64,000 nt of DNA from Synergistetes bacterium HGW-Synergistetes-1. GTDB taxonomy: Bacteria; Synergistota; Synergistia; Synergistales; Synergistaceae. The stretch's first letter is position 1; each line of letters opens with the position of its first letter. The DNA lies in NCBI GenBank assembly GCA_002839185.1, contig PGXO01000004.1, forward strand, positions 1-64,000. Reading direction: 5' to 3'. This document shows, piece after piece, positions 15,577-23,604 of the stretch. The notes beneath the pieces were generated by a model that was given only the letters and a program-made list of their open reading frames with translations, was not told the DNA's origin and did no database searches. A program made the position numbers and the translations under genes.

Positions 15577-16581
15577 ATGCTGATAGCACTTGATGCAATG
15601 GGAGGGGACCACGCTCCGCTGGAGCCGTGCAACGCTGCCATTCTTGCCTGTCGCGAGCAGCCGCATCTTTCCGTTGCGCTGATCGGTGACAGCGAAAAAA
15701 TTAAACCGATAATTGAAAAAGCAGAAAAAAATGTCCGTTCGAGGCTGAATATAGTTCCCGCGAACGAAGTGATAAACGGAGGAGACTCTCCTTCGATCTC
15801 CATAAGGAGAAAAAAGAATTCGAGCCTGGTCATAGGTTTCGAAATGGTTCGCTCAGGTGAAGCCGCGGGTATCGTATCATCCGGCAACACAGGGGCGATC
15901 GCAGCAGGAGGAGTTATCCTCCTGGGGCGTATCCCGGGAATAGACAGACCGGGTCTGGGAGCAATGCTTCCGGTCCTGAACAGGCCTACCCTGTTGATGG
16001 ATGTAGGGGGCACAGTCAGGTGCAAACCTATAAACCTTTTCCAGTTTGCCCAGATGGGATCCATATACATGAAGCTCTTCAGGAATGTTGAAAACCCCTC
16101 GGTTCGTCTTCTGAATATGGGCGAGGAACTGACAAAGGGGGACGAAGTTATATCTGCCGCAAGACAGCTGATAGAAAACAGCGATCTGAATTATCAGGGA
16201 TATGCTGAAGCGAACGACATACCAAACGGCATATCAGACGTAATAATCTGCGACGGTTTTACCGGGAATGTCGTTATCAAATTCGGAGAAGGCCTGGGAG
16301 AACTGCTGAAAGACCAGTTTAAGGAAGAATATGCCAACCATTTGCTGCCCAAGGTGGGACTTTTATTTATGTGGCCTGCAATGAAGAGGGTACTTGGAAG
16401 GTTTGACTGGGAAAAAGCAGGAGGATCTCCGGTCCTTGGAGTAAACGGGACTGTGATCAAAGTACATGGGCGCTCAAAAAGTAAGGCAATATCATACGCG
16501 ATACTTGGAGCAGCAAATTTTGTAGAGCACAACGGAGTCGGAAGGATCAGAGAAGAAATAGCCAGAGGTGGTGCGCAATGA
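15577..16581 (+). CDS. plsX: Acyl-ACP:phosphate acyltransferase
   Basis: 334 aa. PlsX makes acyl phosphate from acyl-ACP, feeding PlsY in phosphatidic acid synthesis; it is a peripheral membrane protein. The family start LIALDAMGGDHAP (residues 2-14) and segments SSGNTGAIAAGG, DVGGTVRCKP and CDGFTGNVVIKFGEG are present. It starts 14 bp after fapR and overlaps fabH by 4 bp (ATGA). Confidence 0.96.
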   Translation: MLIALDAMGGDHAPLEPCNAAILACREQPHLSVALIGDSEKIKPIIEKAEKNVRSRLNIVPANEVINGGDSPSISIRRKKNSSLVIGFEMVRSGEAAGIVSSGNTGAIAAGGVILLGRIPGIDRPGLGAMLPVLNRPTLLMDVGGTVRCKPINLFQFAQMGSIYMKLFRNVENPSVRLLNMGEELTKGDEVISAARQLIENSDLNYQGYAEANDIPNGISDVIICDGFTGNVVIKFGEGLGELLKDQFKEEYANHLLPKVGLLFMWPAMKRVLGRFDWEKAGGSPVLGVNGTVIKVHGRSKSKAISYAILGAANFVEHNGVGRIREEIARGGAQ

Positions 16582-17543
16582 TCAAATACATTGGCAGGTC
16601 GGCAAAAATTCTGGGAACCAGTAAATATATCCCGGAAAAGATAATGACAAATAAGGATTTTGAAAAAATCGTAGAGACCAACGACCAATGGATCGTTGAG
16701 AGGACTGGTATACGCAAGAGACATTTTGCCCTTGATGGTGAGAAATGCAGCGATCTTGCTTACAGGGCAGCGCTTCTGGCCCTCGAAGATTCAGGGCTGA
16801 ATGCTGATCAGATCGACATGATCCTGGTGGGGACCAATTCACCGGATACAGTCTTTCCAAGCGTTTCATGCAAAGTCCAGGGAAGGCTTGGCGCTGTCAA
16901 CGCGGGAGCGATAGATATCCAGGCAGGATGTACAGGAAGTTTGACTGCACTCACAGTTGCAGCCTCCGGAATATCCAGCGGGATCTGGGACAAGGTCCTT
17001 GTAATAGGAGCTGAAGTTTTCAGGGACATTATCGACTGGACTGACAGGGGTACCTGCATCCTCTTCGGTGATGGCGCAGGGGCCTGCGTAATAGGAGTCT
17101 CCGATTCAGAGGGAGGATTTACTTCGACCCGTCTCCTTGCAGATGGCACAGGCCACGAAATGATAAGACTTGAGAGCGGTGAGGATCACATCATGCCGAT
17201 CGTGAAGATGAAGGGCAATGAGGTCTTCAAGTTTGTAAATACAGTAATGCCGAAATTCATAAAGGGATTCTGCGAAGAATCAGGAGTGACTCCGGAAGAC
17301 ATAGATTTTTGGATATTCCATCAGGCTAATACGAGAATAATAGACGGGGTATTCAAAAGACTGCACATTTCGCAGGAAAAAACGCTGATCAACCTTCCCG
17401 AGTATGGCAATACATCGGCGGCATCGCTTATGATAACACTCCACGAGGCGATGGAGGCCGGCAGGATCAAAAGCGGAGACAAGGTATGCTTTGTGGCATT
17501 CGGAGCGGGAATGACACTGGGAGTCCTCCTCTACGAGGCTTAG
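16578..17543 (+). CDS. fabH: 3-oxoacyl-ACP synthase III
   Basis: 321 aa. FabH condenses acetyl-CoA (or a branched acyl-CoA) with malonyl-ACP to start fatty-acid synthesis. The catalytic triad is visible: Cys118 in GCTG, His248 in IFHQAN and Asn278 in YGNTSAAS. The C-terminal GAGMTLGVLLYE is typical. It overlaps plsX by 4 bp and is followed 13 bp later by fabK. Confidence 0.97.
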   Translation: MIKYIGRSAKILGTSKYIPEKIMTNKDFEKIVETNDQWIVERTGIRKRHFALDGEKCSDLAYRAALLALEDSGLNADQIDMILVGTNSPDTVFPSVSCKVQGRLGAVNAGAIDIQAGCTGSLTALTVAASGISSGIWDKVLVIGAEVFRDIIDWTDRGTCILFGDGAGACVIGVSDSEGGFTSTRLLADGTGHEMIRLESGEDHIMPIVKMKGNEVFKFVNTVMPKFIKGFCEESGVTPEDIDFWIFHQANTRIIDGVFKRLHISQEKTLINLPEYGNTSAASLMITLHEAMEAGRIKSGDKVCFVAFGAGMTLGVLLYEA

Positions 17544-17556
17544 GGAGAAAATCAAT

Positions 17557-18504
17557 ATGTTCGAAAACAATCGAGTTACCAAACTTCTGAAGATAAAATA
17601 TCCTGTAATTCAGGGAGGTATGGCATGGGTAGCAGACGCTGACCTGGCAGCCGCAGTAAGCAACGCCGGCGGTCTGGGTGTAATAGCAGCTGCAAGTATG
17701 CCCCCTGAACTTCTGGAAGAGCAGATAGTAAAAATCAGGAAATTGACTGACAAGCCTTTCGGGATGAATATAATGCTCCTTTCCCCAACATCTGATGATG
17801 CGCTGGAAATAGCAGCTCAGTACAAAGTCCCTGTAGTGACGACCGGGGCAGGAATGCCGGGCAAAGTCCTTGAGAGGCTCAAACCGCTGGGAACGATAGT
17901 TATTCCCGTCATAGCTTCAACGGCACATGCAGAGAGAGTGTCAAAGCAGGGTGCTGACGCTGTCGTCGCCGAGGGCAATGAGGCAGGCGGACACATAGGC
18001 GAGATAACTACCATGAATCTTGTTCCACAGGTCGTAGATGTAGTCTCAATACCTGTAATAGCGGCAGGCGGAGTGGCAGACGGAAGAGGCATGGCAGCTG
18101 CTTTTGCTCTGGGAGCTGAAGGAGTACAGGTAGGTACACGCTTTGTTTGTGCTGCAGAATCAAACGTGCATTTCAACTACAAAGAAAAAATAATTGAGGC
18201 AAACGACAGGGCCACTGTTGTCACAGGAAGGTCTACAGGACATCCTGTAAGAGGCATTAAGAACAAGCTCTCCAGGGAGTTTGAGGAACTTGAAAAAAAA
18301 GGTGCTTCAACAGAAGAACTTGAGAAACTTGGAACGGGCAAGCTGAGACTGGCAGTTGTTGACGGAGACACAATGTGGGGTTCGCTAATGGCAGGGCAGT
18401 CTGCCGGACTTGTTAAAAGAATTGAGCCCGCGTCAGCGATAATCATGGACATTGTCAATGGCGCTGCAGCGGAGATCGAAAGACTGAAGAGGTTTGCTGA
18501 CTGA
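17557..18504 (+). CDS. fabK: Enoyl-ACP reductase II (FMN-dependent)
   Basis: 315 aa TIM-barrel flavoprotein that reduces enoyl-ACP, the last step of each elongation round; it is the triclosan-insensitive alternative to FabI. The start QGGMAWVADADLAAAVSNAG, the segment EGNEAGGHIG with the catalytic histidine, and the phosphate-binding AAGGVADGRGMAAAFALGA are typical. The related nitronate monooxygenases share the fold, but location between fabH and fabD makes FabK the clear choice. It overlaps fabD by 1 bp (TGATG). Confidence 0.94.
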   Translation: MFENNRVTKLLKIKYPVIQGGMAWVADADLAAAVSNAGGLGVIAAASMPPELLEEQIVKIRKLTDKPFGMNIMLLSPTSDDALEIAAQYKVPVVTTGAGMPGKVLERLKPLGTIVIPVIASTAHAERVSKQGADAVVAEGNEAGGHIGEITTMNLVPQVVDVVSIPVIAAGGVADGRGMAAAFALGAEGVQVGTRFVCAAESNVHFNYKEKIIEANDRATVVTGRSTGHPVRGIKNKLSREFEELEKKGASTEELEKLGTGKLRLAVVDGDTMWGSLMAGQSAGLVKRIEPASAIIMDIVNGAAAEIERLKRFAD

Positions 18505-19451
18505 TGAAATATTCTCTTATTTTCCCCGGACAGGGCGCTCAAAGGCCCGGCATGGGCAAGGACCTTTATGATAAGTTCGATGTCTCTAAAAGTGTCTTTG
18601 AAGAGGCAGACGATGCCCTTGGATTTAAGTTAAGTGACATTATCTTTAACGGAACAAAAGAAGATCTTATGAAGACGGCCATAACGCAGCCTGCGATCCT
18701 GACTGTAAGCATAGCTGCTTTAAGAGGCCTTGAGAGCGCTTACGGAAAAAAGCTTGAACCATTTCTGGCTGCAGGCCATAGCCTTGGAGAATACACTTCA
18801 CTTGTTGCTGCGGGTGCGGTAAGCCTTGCTGACGGAGTCAGACTCGTTCATCTGAGAGGCACACTGATGCAGGAGGCTGTCCCTGTCGGAATAGGCGCTA
18901 TGTCTGCGATAGTAGGAATGAACATGGAGGAAGTAGTCGAATTCTGTAAAGAAGAGGCCCATGGTGAGGTTTGTGAAGCGGCCAACATCAATTCACAGGA
19001 ACAGATAGTCATATCAGGGCATAAGGGAGCAGTCGACAGGGCTTCGGCAGCAATAGAAGCGACCGGAAGGGCGAAAGTACTCCCACTGAGAGTAAGCGCT
19101 CCTTTCCATTGCGAACTCATGCGCCCCGTAGGCGTTAAGCTGAGGGATGAATTTGAGAATATCAGCTGGAACGAGCCCTCCTGTCCTATCGTGACCAATG
19201 CCGCAGCAAAAGCGGTGCAGGATGTAGGAACTCTCAAAGAAGCACTTTACATGCAGACATTTTCACCTGTGCTCTGGATGCAGAGTGTGCTTGAAATGGA
19301 GAGGAAAGGCACGGAAGGGTATATAGAGCTTGGTCCCGGGAGCGTCCTTTCAGGCCTGATCAGAAAGATATCAAAGAGTAAGAGACCATATCCGGTCTCA
19401 GGACCAGAAGAGCTGGAAGCAGCCCTTGAGTTTTTGAGAGGGGGAATTTGA
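18504..19451 (+). CDS. fabD: Malonyl-CoA:ACP transacylase
   Basis: 315 aa. Transfers malonyl from CoA to acyl carrier protein. Family start LIFPGQGAQRPGMGKD, nucleophile Ser93 in GHSLGEY, and catalytic His202 in APFHCELM are present. Length is normal. The ATG overlaps the fabK stop, and its own stop overlaps the fabG start, so translation is probably coupled. Confidence 0.96.
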   Translation: MKYSLIFPGQGAQRPGMGKDLYDKFDVSKSVFEEADDALGFKLSDIIFNGTKEDLMKTAITQPAILTVSIAALRGLESAYGKKLEPFLAAGHSLGEYTSLVAAGAVSLADGVRLVHLRGTLMQEAVPVGIGAMSAIVGMNMEEVVEFCKEEAHGEVCEAANINSQEQIVISGHKGAVDRASAAIEATGRAKVLPLRVSAPFHCELMRPVGVKLRDEFENISWNEPSCPIVTNAAAKAVQDVGTLKEALYMQTFSPVLWMQSVLEMERKGTEGYIELGPGSVLSGLIRKISKSKRPYPVSGPEELEAALEFLRGGI

Positions 19452-20191
19452 TGCAGAAGGAAAGGATAGCTCTTGTAACAGGCGGCGGCAGAGGCATAGG
19501 GAGAGAGATAGCACTTGAACTGGCCCGCAGAGGGTGTTCGGTTGCCCTTAACTACAGCAGGTCGGAAAAAGCGGCTGAGGAGGCCGCTGCTGAGATAGAA
19601 GCAATGGGCCGTAAGGCCCTGACTGTCAAGGCGGACGTATCATCCGCAGCTGAAGTGAAAGAGATGTTCGCATTTGTTGCGTCAAAGCTTGGAACTGTAG
19701 AAATACTTGTGTGCAATGCAGGCATCACCAGAGACAATCTTCTTATGAGGATGAAGGCCGAGGAGTGGAACGATGTTATCTCGGCAGACCTTTCATCGCT
19801 TTTTTATTGCGCCAAAGAAGCCTTGAGACCTATGCTGAAGGCAAGATGGGGAAGAATAATAGCCATAAGCTCAATCACAGGCCTAATAGGAAATCCCGGA
19901 CAGTGCAACTATGCTGCTGCTAAAGCAGGGATGACAGGGTTCATAAAAAGTCTTGCAAGGGAAGTAGGTTCAAGGGGTATCACTGCCAATGCAGTAGCTC
20001 CGGGTTACATAGAAACAGACATGACCTCGGAACTGCCTGCGGAAATCAAGGAAGCGATGCTGAAGAACATTCCGTCAGGAAGGACAGGAACTCCTTCAGA
20101 CGTTGCGAAAGCCGTTGCATTTCTGGCTTCAGACGATTCAGAATACATACAGGGTCAGGTAATAGCCGTTGACGGCGGCATGACTATGTAG
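19451..20191 (+). CDS. fabG: 3-oxoacyl-ACP reductase
   Basis: 246 aa short-chain dehydrogenase that reduces 3-oxoacyl-ACP with NADPH. Cofactor motif TGGGRGIG at residues 10-17, active-site Ser near 141, Tyr154 and Lys158 in YAAAK, and the NNAG-like segment CNAGITRDN. The start at 19451 overlaps the fabD stop by 1 bp (TGATG). Confidence 0.96.
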   Translation: MQKERIALVTGGGRGIGREIALELARRGCSVALNYSRSEKAAEEAAAEIEAMGRKALTVKADVSSAAEVKEMFAFVASKLGTVEILVCNAGITRDNLLMRMKAEEWNDVISADLSSLFYCAKEALRPMLKARWGRIIAISSITGLIGNPGQCNYAAAKAGMTGFIKSLAREVGSRGITANAVAPGYIETDMTSELPAEIKEAMLKNIPSGRTGTPSDVAKAVAFLASDDSEYIQGQVIAVDGGMTM

Positions 20192-20257
20192 AGCAAAAAC
20201 CTGTAAAACAAAAGCATATCCGGATAAGAAGAGTAAAATTGGAAGGAGGTGAACTGT

Positions 20258-20509
20258 ATGAAATTGGAAGAAGTACAGGCAAAACTTAAGGAGATCGTAA
20301 TGGATCGCCTTAACGCGGAAGAGGAGCAGATCAAGCCCGAAGCATCATTTGTTGAAGATCTTGGCGCTGACTCCCTTGACATCGTTGAGCTTATCATGGG
20401 AATCGAAGAGGAATTTGACATTGAGATCCCGGATGAAGATGCAGAGAAACTCACCACAGTTGGCGAGGCAATGAGTTACGTAAAGGCCAAATTGGGAGTA
20501 GAAGGCTAA
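20258..20509 (+). CDS. acpP: Acyl carrier protein
   Basis: 83 aa acidic carrier. The phosphopantetheine attachment site is Ser39 in the DSL motif ([11 protein letters not shown]), followed by the helix-III segment [13 protein letters not shown]. The ATG is preceded by the near-perfect AAGGAGGTGA site at 20243-20252, the strongest ribosome binding site in the operon, in line with high expression. An in-frame GTG 9 bases upstream lies inside that site and is rejected. Confidence 0.98.
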   Translation: MKLEEVQAKLKEIVMDRLNAEEEQIKPEASFVEDLGADSLDIVELIMGIEEEFDIEIPDEDAEKLTTVGEAMSYVKAKLGVEG

Positions 20510-20528
20510 ATCACGAAATGAAACTTTT

Positions 20529-20560
20529 TAGGAGGGGCTGCATTAAACCGGTCCCTCCTA
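20529..20560 (+). other. Intercistronic hairpin between acpP and fabF
   Basis: Inverted repeat TAGGAGGG (20529-20536) and CCCTCCTA (20553-20560), loop 16 nt. No U-run follows, so it is not an ordinary terminator. It may shield the acpP message or alter the acpP:fabF ratio. Confidence 0.4.
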
Positions 20561-20579
20561 TCTTCACGGAGGAAAGTCT

Positions 20580-21818
20580 ATGAGAAGAGTAGTGATCACA
20601 GGAGCGGGTGCAGTAACGCCCATAGGGATCGGCAAAGAGGAATTCTGGAAGTCTCTTGAAGAAGGCAAAAGCGGTGTTGGCCTTATTACCCTTTTTGATA
20701 CTTCTAAGCACAGCGTAAAAATAGGCGCAGAGGTAAAAGATTTTGATCCTGAACAGTGGCTTGACAAAAAAGAGGCACGGCGTACAGACAGAATACTGCA
20801 CCTCTCTACAGCTGCGACTGACCTGGCTGTAAAAGACGCCGGTCTTGATCTTGGATCTTTGGATAAGGAAAAGTTCGGCGTCTATATAGGAAGCGGTGTC
20901 GGAGGGATCGGAACCATAGATGACAACTTTACCGCTCTTTTTGAGAAAGGACCAAGCAGGGTGAGCCCCTTCATGGTGCCGATGATGATAGCAAATATGC
21001 CTGCAGCCTATGCCGCAATAAGGTATGGAGCAATAGGCCCCAATATGGCAGTAGTAACTGCCTGCGCTTCTTCTATAAACAGTATAGGAGAAGCTTATTA
21101 CTGTATACAGCGCGGAGATGCAGACATAATGATCTCCGGAGGAGCAGAGGCTGCTATCACATCGATAGCCACCGCAGGTTTTACATCCCTCAAAGCCCTC
21201 TCTACGAGGAACGATGACCCCGAACATGCCTCACGTCCCTTCGACTTAGGCCGCGACGGTTTCGTAATGGGCGAAGGTTCCGGGATACTTATCCTTGAGG
21301 AGCTCGAACACGCAAAAAAACGAGGTGCTCACATCTACGCAGAGATAACAGGTTACGGCAATACATGTGACGCATACCACATAACAGCGCCTGATCCTAC
21401 TGGCGACGGTGCTTACCGCTCTATGGCCATGGCAATGAAAAATGCAGGATGGACTCCTGAAGATGTTGACCTTATAAATGCCCACGGGACTTCGACTCCT
21501 TTGAACGACAAGATGGAGACCGCTGCAATAAAGAGGCTCCTTGGTGACCATGGCTGTACAGTTATGGTCCAGTCAACAAAATCCATGGTTGGACACCTTC
21601 TCGGTGCCGCAGGAGCTGTTGAAACTATAGCAGCGCTTTTGGCGATAGAGGAAGGCATAGTTCATCCGACTATAAACCAGTTTGATCCGGATCCCGAGTG
21701 TGACCTCAATACTGTTCCAAACAAAGCTGTCAGTGCTGAAGTAAACAAAGTCCTGATAAACAATTTTGGCTTTGGAGGCCACAACGGAGTTCTTGCGATC
21801 GAACGCTTCAAAGACTGA
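20580..21818 (+). CDS. fabF: 3-oxoacyl-ACP synthase II
   Basis: 412 aa elongating condensing enzyme. Active-site Cys162 (TACASS), His302 (NAHGTSTPLND) and His339 (SMVGHLLGAAG) are all in place, and the C-terminal NNFGFGGHNG is typical. A GGAGG site lies 7 bases before the ATG. It follows acpP and is 1 bp from rnc, giving the frequent acpP-fabF-rnc order. Confidence 0.97.
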   Translation: MRRVVITGAGAVTPIGIGKEEFWKSLEEGKSGVGLITLFDTSKHSVKIGAEVKDFDPEQWLDKKEARRTDRILHLSTAATDLAVKDAGLDLGSLDKEKFGVYIGSGVGGIGTIDDNFTALFEKGPSRVSPFMVPMMIANMPAAYAAIRYGAIGPNMAVVTACASSINSIGEAYYCIQRGDADIMISGGAEAAITSIATAGFTSLKALSTRNDDPEHASRPFDLGRDGFVMGEGSGILILEELEHAKKRGAHIYAEITGYGNTCDAYHITAPDPTGDGAYRSMAMAMKNAGWTPEDVDLINAHGTSTPLNDKMETAAIKRLLGDHGCTVMVQSTKSMVGHLLGAAGAVETIAALLAIEEGIVHPTINQFDPDPECDLNTVPNKAVSAEVNKVLINNFGFGGHNGVLAIERFKD

Positions 21819-21819
21819 T

Positions 21820-22536
21820 ATGAAGAGCACAGCTGATAGTGAGAGGCTGGCAGAAGATCTTCAGAAAAAGATAGGCTACAGATTTAAGAACAAAGATCTT
21901 CTCAAACAAGCCCTGACCCATTCATCGTACGCAAATGAGTCAGGGTCATCTTCACATAATGAGAGACTGGAGTTTCTCGGTGATGCTGTACTTGAACTCA
22001 CCGTTTCGGAGCATCTTTACAATAAATACAAAGATCTCGATGAAGGACAGCTTACCAGAATACGTTCGCAGATCGTATGTGAAAAAAAACTATACAAGTG
22101 GGGCCTCATGCTCGGGCTTCAGGAATCAATAAAGCTCGGAAAGAGCCTAATTAAGAAAGGCCCGACAGTAGCAGTAACGGCTGACGCTGCTGAATCGCTC
22201 TTTGGAGCCGTATTCCTCGATGGAGGATATACTCATGTCCTGTCGCTGGCGAAGAGTTATGTCGAATTCCATCAGGCGGAGCTTTCACCTGACAGGCTTG
22301 ACACAAAGACCATGCTACAGGAAACTTTGCAGGCGATGGGAATGGGAGTTCCTTACTACAAGACCATTGAACGATCAGGCCCTGATCATTCTTTGCTATT
22401 TAAAGTACAGGTGACGATAGACGAAAAAATACTTGCCGAAGCATGGGGCAAATCCATTAAAGAAGCAGAATTCAACGCCGCGAAGACAGCACTGGAAAAG
22501 ACGGAAAGCTCCGACAGTTATCGCCGGTTGCGATAG
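21820..22536 (+). CDS. rnc: Ribonuclease III
   Basis: 238 aa double-strand-specific endoribonuclease for rRNA and mRNA processing. The signature ERLEFLGDAVLEL occupies residues 48-60 and the second acidic cluster is seen in DAAESLFGAVFLDGG. The C-terminal double-stranded-RNA-binding domain begins at DTKTMLQE. The start just after the fabF stop (1-bp gap) is preferred over an in-frame start 54 bases earlier inside fabF. Confidence 0.96.
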   Translation: MKSTADSERLAEDLQKKIGYRFKNKDLLKQALTHSSYANESGSSSHNERLEFLGDAVLELTVSEHLYNKYKDLDEGQLTRIRSQIVCEKKLYKWGLMLGLQESIKLGKSLIKKGPTVAVTADAAESLFGAVFLDGGYTHVLSLAKSYVEFHQAELSPDRLDTKTMLQETLQAMGMGVPYYKTIERSGPDHSLLFKVQVTIDEKILAEAWGKSIKEAEFNAAKTALEKTESSDSYRRLR

Positions 22537-22613
22537 AGATCACTCCTGCTTTTATGTTTTAAAAACTTTATCTTCAATGCAAACCTGAGGATTGTTGAGA
22601 AGTCATAAGGCAT

Positions 22614-22838
22614 CTAGCTTTTGAAACCCGTTGAAACAAACTTGTCTATAGATTTACCGTTCAGTATCTTTGGAGCACTCTTATCTTTTCTTGATCCATT
22701 TATAAACATCCCCTTGATCAACAGTTCTGACAAAAGTATTGAGGTTGACAAAAATTTCTGATCCTTCGGCATCAGGACCAATAAAATTATCACATTAATA
22801 AGTTCGTTAAATACATTGAGCACAAATTTCAACGACAT
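22614..22838 (-). CDS. Possible small hydrophobic protein (weak)
   Basis: 74-codon reading frame on the minus strand in the rnc-pyrR gap, starting MSLKFVLNVFNELINVIILL, with an AAGGA site 5 bases before the ATG and one possible membrane segment (LINVIILLVLM). The C-terminal half is basic. No family recognised. The stretch is AT-rich and the frame may be chance; it is listed because the ribosome binding site is good and nothing else explains 22537-22856. Confidence 0.25.
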   Translation of the reverse strand: MSLKFVLNVFNELINVIILLVLMPKDQKFLSTSILLSELLIKGMFINGSRKDKSAPKILNGKSIDKFVSTGFKS

Positions 22839-22856
22839 AAAATTCCTTGCAACCGA

Positions 22857-22885
22857 TTGCATAAATTTTAAAAGTGATATATAAT
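22857..22885 (+). promoter_or_regulatory. Promoter of the pyr operon
   Basis: TTGCAT (22857-22862), 17-bp spacer, TATAAT (22880-22885, perfect). Transcription would begin near 22892, giving a leader of about 158 nt before pyrR. Confidence 0.65.
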
Positions 22886-22915
22886 ACCCGAAGTTCAACT
22901 TACGGGGGGAAACAG

Positions 22916-23008
22916 ATGATATCAAAGAGAGAGTCACTCATGTCACTTCGTTCTTACCTCGGAGATATTGATCCTCCGTTTCAAAGGGTCATTTTTAAGA
23001 TCGCCTGA
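22916..23008 (+). CDS. Candidate pyr leader peptide (30 aa)
   Basis: A short frame with ATG at 22916, GGGGGGA ribosome binding site 6 bases upstream, starting MISKRESLMSLRSYLG and ending in TGA at 23006-23008. The stop codon falls inside the loop of the intrinsic terminator that precedes pyrR. A run of five T (22992-22996) sits just before the hairpin. This is the geometry of UTP-sensitive coupled attenuation, as in the enterobacterial pyrBI leader: slow RNA polymerase at low UTP lets the ribosome reach and melt the terminator. Function is inferred from layout only. Confidence 0.5.
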   Translation: MISKRESLMSLRSYLGDIDPPFQRVIFKIA

Positions 23009-23026
23009 ATGGGCGGTCCTTTTTTT
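22999..23026 (+). terminator. Intrinsic terminator (attenuator) in front of pyrR
   Basis: Stem GATCGCC (22999-23005) with GGCGGTC (23012-23018), loop TGAATG, followed by CTTTTTTT. It ends 24 bp before the pyrR start codon, so it can only serve as a regulatory attenuator of the pyr operon. A smaller hairpin CGGAG/CTCCG (22960-22978) lies just upstream and could be part of a competing fold bound by PyrR. Confidence 0.8.
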
Positions 23027-23049
23027 ATTATAAAAAGGAGGGGTATAAA

Positions 23050-23604
23050 TTGACAGTTTTAAGAGAAAAGGCAAAGCTTATGAGTTCCGATGACCTCAAC
23101 AGGGTGATCAAGAGGATCGCACATGAAATGGTCGAGCAGAACAAGGGTACCGAAAACATGATCCTTGTAGGCATTCACAGAAGGGGCGTCTACCTTGCAC
23201 GCCGCCTGCAGAAGATCATCGAAGAGGTCGAGGGTACTAAGGTCCCATGCGGTGAGCTTGATATCACCTTGTACAGAGATGATCTGACCATGCTTTTCGA
23301 ACAGCCGATGGTCCACAGCACGAGGATGCCCCAGGACATCTCCGGTAAGAATATTTATCTTGTAGATGACGTTCTTTACACAGGAAGAACTGTGCGTGCT
23401 GCCCTTGAGGCCCTTGTAGACCTCGGGCGTCCCTCATCAGTGAAGCTGGCTGTAATAATCGACAGAGGCCACAGGGAACTTCCAATACACGCGGATATGT
23501 GCGGCAAGAATGTGCCGACATCCAAAAATGAAGTTATCGAAGTGAAAGTCACAGAGCTTGACGGAAAGGATGAGGTGGTGATCTGTGAACGCGATGCCCA
23601 GTGA
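23050..23604 (+). CDS. pyrR: PyrR bifunctional regulator / uracil phosphoribosyltransferase
   Basis: 184 aa. PyrR binds pyr leader RNA in response to UMP/UTP and has uracil phosphoribosyltransferase activity. The PRPP-binding loop VDDVLYTGRTVRAAL lies at about residues 105-119, and GIHRRGVYLA (41-50) is typical. Start codon is TTG with AAGGAGGGG 7 bases before. It is the first gene of the pyr operon, just after the leader terminator, and overlaps pyrB by 20 bp. Confidence 0.95.
   Translation: MTVLREKAKLMSSDDLNRVIKRIAHEMVEQNKGTENMILVGIHRRGVYLARRLQKIIEEVEGTKVPCGELDITLYRDDLTMLFEQPMVHSTRMPQDISGKNIYLVDDVLYTGRTVRAALEALVDLGRPSSVKLAVIIDRGHRELPIHADMCGKNVPTSKNEVIEVKVTELDGKDEVVICERDAQ

Noticed and set aside
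20511-21227. 238-aa Cys/Tyr-rich minus-strand frame within fabF
   Set aside because: Shadow of fabF, whose active-site residues are all in place; odd composition and no start signal.
22839-22937. Longer 107-aa version of the small minus-strand frame
   Set aside because: The upstream GTG has no ribosome binding site and the extension runs across the pyr promoter and leader; only the 74-codon version is kept as a weak candidate.
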